Source: JALYNX01 sp963724825
Lineage (GTDB): Bacteria > Actinomycetota > Acidimicrobiia > Spongiisociales > ZC4RG35
DNA: 26,385 nucleotides
Direction of reading: 5' to 3'
Assembly (NCBI GenBank): GCA_963724825.1
Contig: CAVRWT010000007.1
Location: 1 to 26,385, forward strand
The first letter of the stretch is position 1. Every line of letters begins with the position of its first letter. This document shows positions 1-6,261 of the stretch, piece after piece. The notes under the pieces are model-generated. The model ran no database searches. It was not told the origin of the DNA and worked only from the letters and a program-made list of their open reading frames with translations. Made by a program: the position numbers and the translations under genes.

Positions 1-2
1 AG

Positions 3-752
3 ATCGGCAGCATCGGCTATCTGGAACTGGCCCAGAACGGAGGGGGCGACACCCCCTTCTACGCCTTTCCGGTGGTGGTCTGGGACGAAGATCGATCCCG
101 GGTGCTCATCGTCAACGTCAACCGGGATGTGGTCACCGAGGTCAACGTCGTGACCGGGAAAGCCACCGACCACGAATTCGGGACCGATGTCCTGGACTCG
201 ACCCCCACCGTGGATCATGCCTTCTCCAACGGTGTGCGGTCAGCGGCGCTAGGCCGCCCCTACGGCCGATTGCTCTATGTGGCCTCAGGAGTCCAGACCT
301 TTGAGCTCGTCGACGAGTACCTCACAATGAGATTCGATCCGCTTGGAATCGAAGCCATCGACACCGAGACTTGGGAAGTCATCGACCGTGTCGACGCTCC
401 GATTACTGACATCTCCCTGTCATCTGACAGCAACCGTCTCCTGGCGACCGGTCAGTCCTACGAGGACAGCCCGGACACCCAAACCAACCAATCGTCAGGT
501 TTCTACGTCCTCGATGCGGCAACCCTGGAGGTGATTGCCCATCACGGCGCCGACGAGCCGGACCGCTATTTCGGAGGTTTGTCAGTGAATCCGGGGATGC
601 CTATCGGATATGTCCAATCATGGGAGCTTGCGACCAGCATCGAGGTGGTCAACCTCGACGTCGGGTCGATCGTGGCATCGAAGAGCGGCGGCGACTTCCA
701 ATTCTTTGCTGAGGCCGGGGTACTCGTCGACACCTCGTTCGGATCTTCTTAG
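3..752 (+). CDS. Beta-propeller (YVTN/WD40-like) protein, 5' truncated
   Basis: The frame is open from the left edge of the window, so the true start lies outside. The 249 visible residues alternate short beta-strand-like stretches with turn motifs typical of YVTN or WD40-like propellers: 'VLIVNVNRDVVTEVNVVTGK', 'IEAIDTETWEVIDRVD', 'ISLSSDSNRLLATG' and 'FYVLDAATLEVIAHHG' each look like one blade (a value, a named quantity, then a comparison). Such proteins usually sit outside the membrane as binding or scaffold modules. No catalytic motif is visible. It ends in TAG, 81 bp before the next gene on the same strand. The fold call is moderately firm; the specific function is unknown. Confidence 0.6.
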   Translation: MGSIGYLELAQNGGGDTPFYAFPVVVWDEDRSRVLIVNVNRDVVTEVNVVTGKATDHEFGTDVLDSTPTVDHAFSNGVRSAALGRPYGRLLYVASGVQTFELVDEYLTMRFDPLGIEAIDTETWEVIDRVDAPITDISLSSDSNRLLATGQSYEDSPDTQTNQSSGFYVLDAATLEVIAHHGADEPDRYFGGLSVNPGMPIGYVQSWELATSIEVVNLDVGSIVASKSGGDFQFFAEAGVLVDTSFGSS

Positions 753-805
753 AACCGCGTATCAGGCCACCGCTCCGGTGCTCTCCTCTGCCGACGTGAA
801 CAAAT

Positions 806-820
806 TGTCCACGTTGGACA
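806..820 (+). promoter_or_regulatory. Inverted repeat just upstream of a strong ribosome site
   Basis: TGTCCA (806-811) and TGGACA (815-820) form a 6-bp inverted repeat around CGT. It ends two bases before the GAGGAGGA ribosome-binding site (823-830) of the gene starting at 834. It could be an operator half-site pair or a small 5'-UTR hairpin that affects initiation. A similar small repeat precedes the paralogous gene at 11001. Confidence 0.3.
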
Positions 821-833
821 CAGAGGAGGAACA

Positions 834-1511
834 ATGTCTACGAGTGTCATCAATCCGGGTACCACCCGGTCGGCCGGACCCTCCGGTCGTTTCGTTGGCC
901 TGGCCGCCGCCGCTCTGGCAGCTGTCATCGCCCTCGGTTTCGTTTTCTCTGCAAATCAGGGAAACGAAGCCACCGAGTCAGTGACCGAGTCCCGAGTCAG
1001 CCAGGCTGAGAAGGATGCCTGGAACTCGAGGGTCGACTTCCTGACCCAGCAGTACCAGGCGCGGCAGGCCACACGGCCGTCCGTGAACATCGAGGCCTAT
1101 CGGATGGAGACCGCAAGGCTCAAGTGGGCCAGCCCCGAGGCCTACAAGTCCCTGCAACAGCAGGCTCTGGTCACGGAGGCGTTCAGCCCTGAGGTGCTCC
1201 ATCTCCAGGCAGTGAACACCGCTCGCCTCCAGGCGATGTGGTCCCAGCGCTACCAGGACCTGATCGATCGGTTCGAGAACCAGATGGTGCCGAATGGCCA
1301 TGAGGCCTTCAGCCCCGAGGCCGCGAGGATATCGGTGCCGGTGCAGCCTCAGAGCCTCGAGTCCTTCAGGCTCGAAATGACCAACCAGGTTCGCCCCCAC
1401 GCCAACTGGCCCCAGGGCTTCGAAGACCTGATGGACACCTACAACGCCCGAATCGCAGCCGCCAAGGTTGCCGACGAGGGACCACGGGTGCCCCGTGAGA
1501 AGAGAAGCTGA
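834..1511 (+). CDS. Small membrane-anchored extracytoplasmic protein (MSTSV type)
   Basis: A 225-aa protein starting MSTSV, chosen because GAGGAGGA lies three bases before the ATG. Residues 20-42 form one hydrophobic, alanine-rich helix (GRFVGLAAAALAAVIALGFV), read as a signal anchor. The rest is polar, rich in Gln, Glu, Arg and Met, and probably helical, with two related segments around 'EAFSPEVLHLQ' and 'EAFSPEAARIS' suggesting an internal repeat. No known domain is recognised. The 100-aa gene at 11001 shares the MSTSV start, the single helix and the ribosome-site context, so the two form a small paralogous pair. A rho-independent terminator follows at 1571-1608. Confidence 0.75.
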   Translation: MSTSVINPGTTRSAGPSGRFVGLAAAALAAVIALGFVFSANQGNEATESVTESRVSQAEKDAWNSRVDFLTQQYQARQATRPSVNIEAYRMETARLKWASPEAYKSLQQQALVTEAFSPEVLHLQAVNTARLQAMWSQRYQDLIDRFENQMVPNGHEAFSPEAARISVPVQPQSLESFRLEMTNQVRPHANWPQGFEDLMDTYNARIAAAKVADEGPRVPREKRS

Positions 1512-1570
1512 AGGCTCACCCGAGGACTCCAGCTTTTGCCGGAAAAATCCGATAACACCCCGGGGAGCAC

Positions 1571-1608
1571 AACACCGGGATCGCCGATAAGGCGATCCCG
1601 GTGTTTTT
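1571..1608 (+). terminator. Rho-independent terminator
   Basis: A 15-bp perfect stem (1571-1585 with 1591-1605; ACACCGGGATCGCC paired with its complement) closes a GATAA loop and is followed by a T tract (1604-1608). It ends transcription of the 834-1511 gene. Because it lies inside the longest reading of the next frame (from TTG 1536), it argues that the next gene starts further downstream. Confidence 0.92.
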
Positions 1609-1664
1609 CGTTGTGGAACCACTTTCAGCAACTCGAGGCGATCTCCCGCAGCTTCGGGCCACCA

Positions 1665-2081
1665 GTGCTCAGGTCGCTCGCAACAATTGTCCTCCTTATC
1701 TCCACTCTCACTGGCTGCGGGTGTCCCGACGACCGCGCTCCTTCCGGGGTTGAGGTGACCCTCGACGCACCTCTCGAGTCAGGCCCACATGAGGTGAGGG
1801 TCTGCGTGGACGAGGACTGTGTGTCGTTCTCCGCTGTGGAGGGGTCTGGTGGTACCTATGTGGGCGATGACGGGGAGGCAGAGCTCATCGTGCGGAGCGA
1901 CCGTCTCTTCTACAACACTTTCGATTTGATCGAGGCGGGGGACCATCTCGTAGTCGTGGAGGTGATTGATCAGAGCGGAACGATTCAGTCATTCGAGAAC
2001 AGCTCCGTCGAGTTCGAACAGGTGGACCGCTGTCATACCGACTCGACGGCGGTCGTCGACCTGCGTCCCGGCGAAACCTAG
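1665..2081 (+). CDS. Small secreted lipoprotein, function unknown
   Basis: From GTG 1665 the protein begins MLRSLATIVLLISTLTGC, a textbook lipoprotein signal peptide with the lipobox L-T-G-C at residues 15-18. Earlier in-frame starts (TTG 1536, TTG 1611) would put a terminator hairpin or extra polar residues before the signal, so 1665 is preferred, although no strong ribosome site is visible. The mature part, about 120 residues, is acidic and beta-rich with four further Cys (in 'CGCPDD', 'VRVCVDEDCVSF' and 'DRCHTD'), which could form disulfides. It resembles a single Ig-like or jelly-roll domain, but I recognise no family. It is followed by a hairpin terminator shared with the opposing operon. 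Confidence 0.7.
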   Translation: MLRSLATIVLLISTLTGCGCPDDRAPSGVEVTLDAPLESGPHEVRVCVDEDCVSFSAVEGSGGTYVGDDGEAELIVRSDRLFYNTFDLIEAGDHLVVVEVIDQSGTIQSFENSSVEFEQVDRCHTDSTAVVDLRPGET

Positions 2082-2131
2082 GGATCGTCGTTCCAATCGT
2101 GACAGCAGCCGGATATCGATCGAACAACAGA

Positions 2132-2157
2132 AAGGCCCCCAATGGTGCGGGGGCCTT
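2132..2157 (-). terminator. Terminator of the sigma/CHAT operon, possibly bidirectional
   Basis: AAGGCCCCC (2132-2140) pairs with GGGGGCCTT (2149-2157) around an 8-nt loop. Read on the minus strand the stem runs into TTTCTGTTGTT, a reasonable U tract; on the plus strand the tail is not T-rich. It lies between the converging lipoprotein gene (ends 2081) and the minus-strand operon, so it most likely ends the latter. Confidence 0.75.
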
Positions 2158-2178
2158 CTAGTTCTCGAGCCTTGGGGG

Positions 2179-2367
2179 CTAGATGGCGGGGCGAGCGGTG
2201 AGCCAGGGGGAATGCCGTCGGCCGCGGTGGCTCTGCTTGATTCCCGGTTCCTTTGACCGGGAGCCCAGCCACCTGTCGACCGGGTGCTCGACCAATCCGA
2301 TCGGTCTCCTGGTCCATGCCCGGCGCCAAGCCCACTTCGGGCTCTCGTTCGGGGACATGTCGGTCAT
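2179..2367 (-). CDS. Possible small basic protein at the operon end (62 aa)
   Basis: A 62-aa frame starting MTDMSPNESPKWAWRRAW, preceded by an AGAGGAAGAG purine-rich ribosome site directly before the ATG. It begins 91 nt after the stop of the TWRTIDAELA protein on the same strand and stops 21 nt before the operon terminator, so it would be the last operon member. It is rich in Arg, Trp and Pro, has no membrane segment, and resembles no family I know. A 7-bp hairpin (2242-2248 with 2256-2262) lies inside it. The strong ribosome site and terminator position favour a gene; the composition could equally be chance in GC-rich DNA. Apart from this frame, 2158-2458 holds nothing I can identify. Confidence 0.3.
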   Translation of the reverse strand: MTDMSPNESPKWAWRRAWTRRPIGLVEHPVDRWLGSRSKEPGIKQSHRGRRHSPWLTARPAI

Positions 2368-2458
2368 CTCTTCCTCTTTCTCCTGGTCGTGCTGTAACGA
2401 CTCGTATGAGGGAGAGAGTCCCTTGGACAGGCCTAGATACGCCTACGGCCCGGGTGGG

Positions 2459-2923
2459 TCAGAGAACCGTCCACTCGGTCTTGATCACAACAGGGTCGGC
2501 GCCCTGCGATGTGCACACGATGCTGACCGGGCCGGGCTCCACGTTATCGAAGCTGAATCGGCCCAGCTCGTCGGTCACAGTGGTCACGGTGCCCATTGAG
2601 TGATGAAGCTCGATTGTTGCAAGCTGAGCTGGTGCGACCTGGCCGATGAGCCGACGGGTGGCACTCCGATACTCGATGTCGATGCTGAGCTTTTCCGTTT
2701 CGTAGGACAGCATTCGATCGGTCGCCGACCCGCGGACCCCGGCCGGCGTGTCTTCGCTTGCAGAGTCAAAGGCGATAGCCGCGAGTTCGGCATCGATGGT
2801 GCGCCAGGTGAGTGCTGCCATGGCGAAATCGGTCACGTCGGCCGGCACGGGGTCGGTCGAAACGAGACCTTGGCGGAGCAGCTCGATGAGCTGAGCTTCG
2901 GTGTAATCCCTGTTATCGCTCAC
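2459..2923 (-). CDS. Sigma-factor-coupled regulator or CHAT substrate (TWRTIDAELA protein)
   Basis: A 154-aa soluble protein. GTG 2923 is chosen because its GTGA overlaps the sigma-factor stop by 4 nt and AAGGAGGAG lies 8 nt upstream, so the two are translationally coupled. Residues 7-50 are helical and carry the signature TWRTIDAELA (39-48). Residues 75-154 are beta-rich, ending in 'DELGRFSFDNVEPGPVSI' (118-135), which matches carboxypeptidase-regulatory or Ig-like domains. There is no HxxxCxxC zinc motif and no membrane helix, so it is not a classical anti-sigma factor. From memory, actinobacterial loci often pair this kind of protein with a sigma factor and a CHAT protein. I infer that it holds or modulates the sigma factor and may be cut by the CHAT protease. 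Confidence 0.75.
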   Translation of the reverse strand: MSDNRDYTEAQLIELLRQGLVSTDPVPADVTDFAMAALTWRTIDAELAAIAFDSASEDTPAGVRGSATDRMLSYETEKLSIDIEYRSATRRLIGQVAPAQLATIELHHSMGTVTTVTDELGRFSFDNVEPGPVSIVCTSQGADPVVIKTEWTVL

Positions 2924-3513
2924 TTTGCATCTCCTCCTTGGTCTATAGAGCCTCCACCGTCGGCGCTGATACCCATTGCCGACTTGAGTCTCCCGATGCA
3001 CCGCGCACGGGTTGGGCCGAGGCTGCCCACCGGTCGACCCGTGATCTCAGAGATTTCCTCGTAGCTGAGCGGTGGATCGGTCGCCAGGAGGCGCAACAGC
3101 TGCTGACAGTCCTCGCCTAGCGAGGAAAATGCCGCCACCACGCCTCGCACCTCTTCGTCTTCGACGAGGAGAGCCTCGAGAGAGGGCGAGGGATCCTCCA
3201 GGTCGTACTCGAACTCGGTGGGAATGGTGCGTTCACGCAATCGGGCAACTCGAAGCGCCTCACGTCGGCATGTTGTGGCCAACCATCCAGGGAGACGCTC
3301 TGGATCCTGGATGCGGTCGCAATTCTCGACCAGCTTGAGCCAGACCGTCTGTGTGACGTCTTTCGCCGAGGCGTCGTCGAGTCGGAAACTCCTCGCGATC
3401 GACCACACCATTTGCCCGAAGGTCTCGACCAATGCATTCCATGCAGCCTGGTCGCCGCGGGCCGCACGAGCCAAGAGCTCGCCGTGTGTCGTGGCTTCAG
3501 CCATCGTGGTCAT
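2920..3513 (-). CDS. ECF-type RNA polymerase sigma factor
   Basis: A 197-aa sigma-70 family protein. Residues 23-95 are region 2 ('FGQMVWSIARSFRLDDASAKDVTQTVWLKLVEN' lies here), followed by 'PERLPGWLATTCRREALRVARLRE'. An acidic linker (100-122) follows, then region 4 (123-178) with the helix-turn-helix 'LSYEEISEITGRPVGSLGPTRARC'. It lacks regions 1 and 3, as in ECF sigma factors. The start at ATG 3513 is where homology begins; the frame runs further upstream but would overlap the CHAT gene. It lies 55 bp after the CHAT stop and overlaps the next gene by 4 nt, so the three form one operon. It presumably redirects RNA polymerase to a stress or conflict regulon; its targets are unknown. Confidence 0.93.
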   Translation of the reverse strand: MTTMAEATTHGELLARAARGDQAAWNALVETFGQMVWSIARSFRLDDASAKDVTQTVWLKLVENCDRIQDPERLPGWLATTCRREALRVARLRERTIPTEFEYDLEDPSPSLEALLVEDEEVRGVVAAFSSLGEDCQQLLRLLATDPPLSYEEISEITGRPVGSLGPTRARCIGRLKSAMGISADGGGSIDQGGDAK

Positions 3514-3568
3514 GGTAAGGATCAGAGGGCCGGGCTGACCTCGTGATACATCTGATTTGAAAGTTTCT

Positions 3569-5164
3569 TCAGCCGGCCCCGATGCAGACGAACGACGCCG
3601 CCGCGACGTATCCCGCCGTCGTGTATCCGAGGGAGCCCCGGGCCCGGTTAAGAGCCTCTGCCGGGCCCAGACCGGAGATGAGACCTCGATGGAGGCCAAC
3701 CATGAGCTCTCGCGTCGCTTCAGAGTCGGGGACCAGCCCCACGCTTGCGACTAACGACTTCGCCCCAAGGCTGAGCAGAGCCGAGCTCAAGCCCATCAAC
3801 TCCTGTCCGGGATGGGTGTCACTGAAGCCCGAGTCACAGGCCGACAACACAACCAAGTCGGGCACCCGACGCATTCGTTCCAGGTCGTAGACATTGAGAT
3901 CGCCGTCGGTCAGTCGCAGCGCCGAGAACATCGGGTTGTCGACCTCGAACCTGGCATGGCATGCGATGTGACCTGTGGCGGCCCGGTCGAGGAGGGTGCG
4001 GAGCCGATCAACCGTCGCGCCATCGGAATCAACTGCCTCGACCCCCGCATAGAGATCAGCCACCTCCCATGCTTCGGCGTCGGCATGAGCCAGGTCAGGC
4101 CCGGCGACAACCACAACCGATCCTGATCGCCGTCTTCGTCGTGCGGCGCGTTCCCACAGCTCTGCCGATGGCGCGACGGTGAATGCTCGTCCCTGGCAGG
4201 TGGCCAATGCTGCCCACGGCATGGAATGGAGGGCGGGAGTGGGGACGATCACCAGAGGTCCCGATCCAGTCCTCAGATTTCCGAAGAGCATGCCGTCGAT
4301 GCGAGCAGCGACCTGTCGCGCCAATTCGGTCGACGCATTCCCCCGTCCCCTGGCGAGACGGCGCATGGTGAATCGAAGGCTCTCCAACTCGGTCAGAACC
4401 GAAGGCTCCGATCCCAACTCGGCCAGCGAGAAGCGACCATTCCTCACCACTACAGCCCACAAACGATCGTCGAGAGAGGCGAATTCAACCAGCGTGCGTT
4501 GTCCGAGCCTGCCGGCTAGGTCCTGAAGGCTCGTCGACGTACTGGAGCCTTCCCCGCGGGCAACCCGTCCCCGGTTTCGGATCGACTCCTGAAGAGCCCG
4601 CTCTTGGCGGCTCAGATCGTGGGCACTATCGCCCTCTGCCGACCGCAACTCCCCCGAAACCCGACGCAATTCGGCCAGATCGGCCGCTTGCGCACGGTCG
4701 TCCGACGGTGTCACCGGCCGATGGCGCAATGCCCGTGCCCTGGTTCGCTCCATCCATGCGAAAACTCGACGAGGCTTGCGTGAGTCGATGGCGAGCCGAA
4801 AACCCAGCTCGCCGAGAGCCGCCCCGTGACGTTCGACTCCGCTGCGGATATCCGTAGCGCCCAAGGCGGCCTGGTAGTCGTCGAGAAGCCGCATCCCGGC
4901 GTGGGCCGCGGCGTCGGCGGCCTTACGATCCCCTGCCGACTCGCGGATCAACGCCCGGGCCCGCCATGACTGAAGACGAGACTCGACCGAGCCTCTCCTT
5001 CCTTCTTCCGCAACGAGCTGAAGGCTTTCCGTGGCCTCCGGGATCCTGCCGAGCCGGAAGTCGATCAGGCCAGCGACCAAACAGGCATTCAATGCAGGGA
5101 CCCTGTGCATCTCAGCTTCGAGGACTGAGGCAAAGTGGCGCGCTGTCGTGGGCCATATCGGGGG
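3569..5164 (-). CDS. TPR-CHAT caspase-like protease, C-terminal part (after frameshift)
   Basis: This is the downstream part of one gene whose 5' part is at 5112-6167; a one-base shift at 5160-5164 separates them. It begins with the remaining TPR helices ('HFASVLEAEMHRVPALNACLVAG', 'FRLGRIPEATESLQLVAEEG') and a helical linker. The CHAT domain covers about the last 300 residues: 'LVIVPTPALHSMPWAAL', then 'GHIACHARFEVDNP' with the catalytic His (codon 3956-3958), then 'DLVVLSACDSGFSD' with the catalytic Cys (codon 3836-3838), and 'ASFVCIGAG' at the end. Both dyad residues of the caspase-like clan are present, so the enzyme should be active if made in full. CHAT proteases with TPRs act in the cytoplasm and usually cut a neighbouring protein; here the sigma factor and the TWRTIDAELA protein follow directly. 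Confidence 0.88.
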   Translation of the reverse strand, partial: PPIWPTTARHFASVLEAEMHRVPALNACLVAGLIDFRLGRIPEATESLQLVAEEGRRGSVESRLQSWRARALIRESAGDRKAADAAAHAGMRLLDDYQAALGATDIRSGVERHGAALGELGFRLAIDSRKPRRVFAWMERTRARALRHRPVTPSDDRAQAADLAELRRVSGELRSAEGDSAHDLSRQERALQESIRNRGRVARGEGSSTSTSLQDLAGRLGQRTLVEFASLDDRLWAVVVRNGRFSLAELGSEPSVLTELESLRFTMRRLARGRGNASTELARQVAARIDGMLFGNLRTGSGPLVIVPTPALHSMPWAALATCQGRAFTVAPSAELWERAARRRRRSGSVVVVAGPDLAHADAEAWEVADLYAGVEAVDSDGATVDRLRTLLDRAATGHIACHARFEVDNPMFSALRLTDGDLNVYDLERMRRVPDLVVLSACDSGFSDTHPGQELMGLSSALLSLGAKSLVASVGLVPDSEATRELMVGLHRGLISGLGPAEALNRARGSLGYTTAGYVAAASFVCIGAG

Positions 5165-6167
5165 TGGCGCCTCCGGACAGATAGCGGGCCTGGATCCCTG
5201 TCTGACTGGCATTCGCCGCCCACACTGCACGACCTTGTTGCTCAAAGAGCACCTGCGCCTCGGCGGCCCAACGCTCTGCCATCTTGAGATCGCCTCCCTG
5301 CAGCGCTGCGAAGGTGCCCGCCAACAACGCCTCCGCCGCATCATCCATGAGGCCTAGCGAGCGCATTTCAGCAGCGACGCGAACCGAGAGATCCACAGCC
5401 TCACGAAACAGGCCCGCCGACATCAGCGCTTCGACCCGACTCACTTGGATCTCGGCAGCAGAACCGTGGAGAGCGACGAGCAGCGACTCGCTCGCGTCGA
5501 ACAGTTGAAGCGCCTCCGGCAGGTCGCCCTGATAGGCGGCCACGACGCCGAGATTGTGATCCAAAGCTGCGAGCTCACTCTTGTGACCAAGACGCTCATA
5601 GATCTCTCGGGCCTCGATCAGGTTGGTTCGGGCCTCGCGAAGGTCACCAGTGTCGGCCATAAGAAGCCCGATGTTGTTGAGCGTCAAAGCAGTTGAGGGC
5701 AGATCGCCCACGGACCTAAAGACAGGAAGGGCGCGGGCATAACATTCCATAGCGGCTCGTCCTTCACCCAACCGATGTCGAATCGCTCCTTCTTGGGACG
5801 AGATGGCGGCCTCGAGACCGCCGCTACTCCCTTCGTACGCCTTTGCCAATAGCTCGAGCGCCATCAGGTTCTGACCACGAAGCGCAACTGAACCAGCGAG
5901 CGTCATCAACGCCTCCGAACGAAGCGAGGCGCTCCCGGCGAGGTCAGCTTCTCGAACGGCTTCTTCGCCATACCAGACCGATTCTTCGATCGTGCCCGCC
6001 ACCCGCGAAGCAAGTGAGAGGGCACGCAAGATGATCGCCCTGGTGGAGTGGTCGTCAGATGCGGCCAACCCGAGGGTTTGCCTGCCTTTAGTGATAGCGG
6101 CTCGTGGCTCGTCTCGGGCCTCATTGAGGAGCTCGCGGGCCGCCTCCACGCTGGCCGAATTCTCCAC
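5112..6167 (-). CDS. TPR-CHAT caspase-like protease, N-terminal TPR part (before frameshift)
   Basis: A 351-aa frame made almost entirely of tetratricopeptide-like helix pairs, for example 'ALTLNNIGLLMADTGDLREARTNLIEAREIYERLG', 'LAALDHNLGVVAAYQGDLPEALQLFDASE' and 'AEALLAGTFAALQGGDLKMAERWAAEAQVLFEQQG'. GTG 6167 is preferred because GAGAGG lies 6 nt upstream and earlier starts would run into the divergent gene. The true sequence ends near residue 335; the last 16 or so residues (after 'YLSGGATP') are out-of-frame reading to a stop at 5112. Removing one base of the run at 5160-5164 fuses it to the CHAT half, giving about 865 aa, a normal length for TPR-CHAT proteins. The TPRs are expected to sense a signal or partner and gate the protease. 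Confidence 0.85.
   Translation of the reverse strand: MENSASVEAARELLNEARDEPRAAITKGRQTLGLAASDDHSTRAIILRALSLASRVAGTIEESVWYGEEAVREADLAGSASLRSEALMTLAGSVALRGQNLMALELLAKAYEGSSGGLEAAISSQEGAIRHRLGEGRAAMECYARALPVFRSVGDLPSTALTLNNIGLLMADTGDLREARTNLIEAREIYERLGHKSELAALDHNLGVVAAYQGDLPEALQLFDASESLLVALHGSAAEIQVSRVEALMSAGLFREAVDLSVRVAAEMRSLGLMDDAAEALLAGTFAALQGGDLKMAERWAAEAQVLFEQQGRAVWAANASQTGIQARYLSGGATPDMAHDSAPLCLSPRS
5160..5164 (-). other. Frameshift site in the TPR-CHAT gene (run of five G/C)
   Basis: On the minus strand GCCACCCCCGATATGG contains five C. Read with four, the TPR frame runs on as 'GGATPIWPTTARHFASVL' straight into the CHAT half. TPR-like coding continues on both sides with no sign of decay. 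A single-base sequencing error is the simplest explanation; a real mutation or programmed slippage are alternatives. Confidence 0.8.
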
Positions 6168-6261
6168 GCGGCGCCTCTCGCTAGATGAGTAGCTTCTACT
6201 GGTTTCCGGAATCAGTTGTTCGGTTTCGAGCTCTATCCGTCGGAAGCTAGTGGAGGTCGTG
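6168..6261. promoter_or_regulatory. Divergent control region between TPR-CHAT and subtilase genes
   Basis: These 94 bp must hold the promoters of both the minus-strand CHAT-sigma operon and the plus-strand subtilase, unless a promoter lies inside a gene. TAGCTTC (6190-6196) and GAAGCTA (6243-6249) form a 7-bp inverted repeat spanning it, which might be an operator or chance. I see no convincing ECF -35/-10 pair by eye. GGAGG at 6252-6256 is the subtilase ribosome site. Confidence 0.45.

Noticed and set aside
1536..1664. Upstream start of the lipoprotein frame
   Set aside because: Would place a rho-independent terminator inside the coding region and bury the signal peptide.
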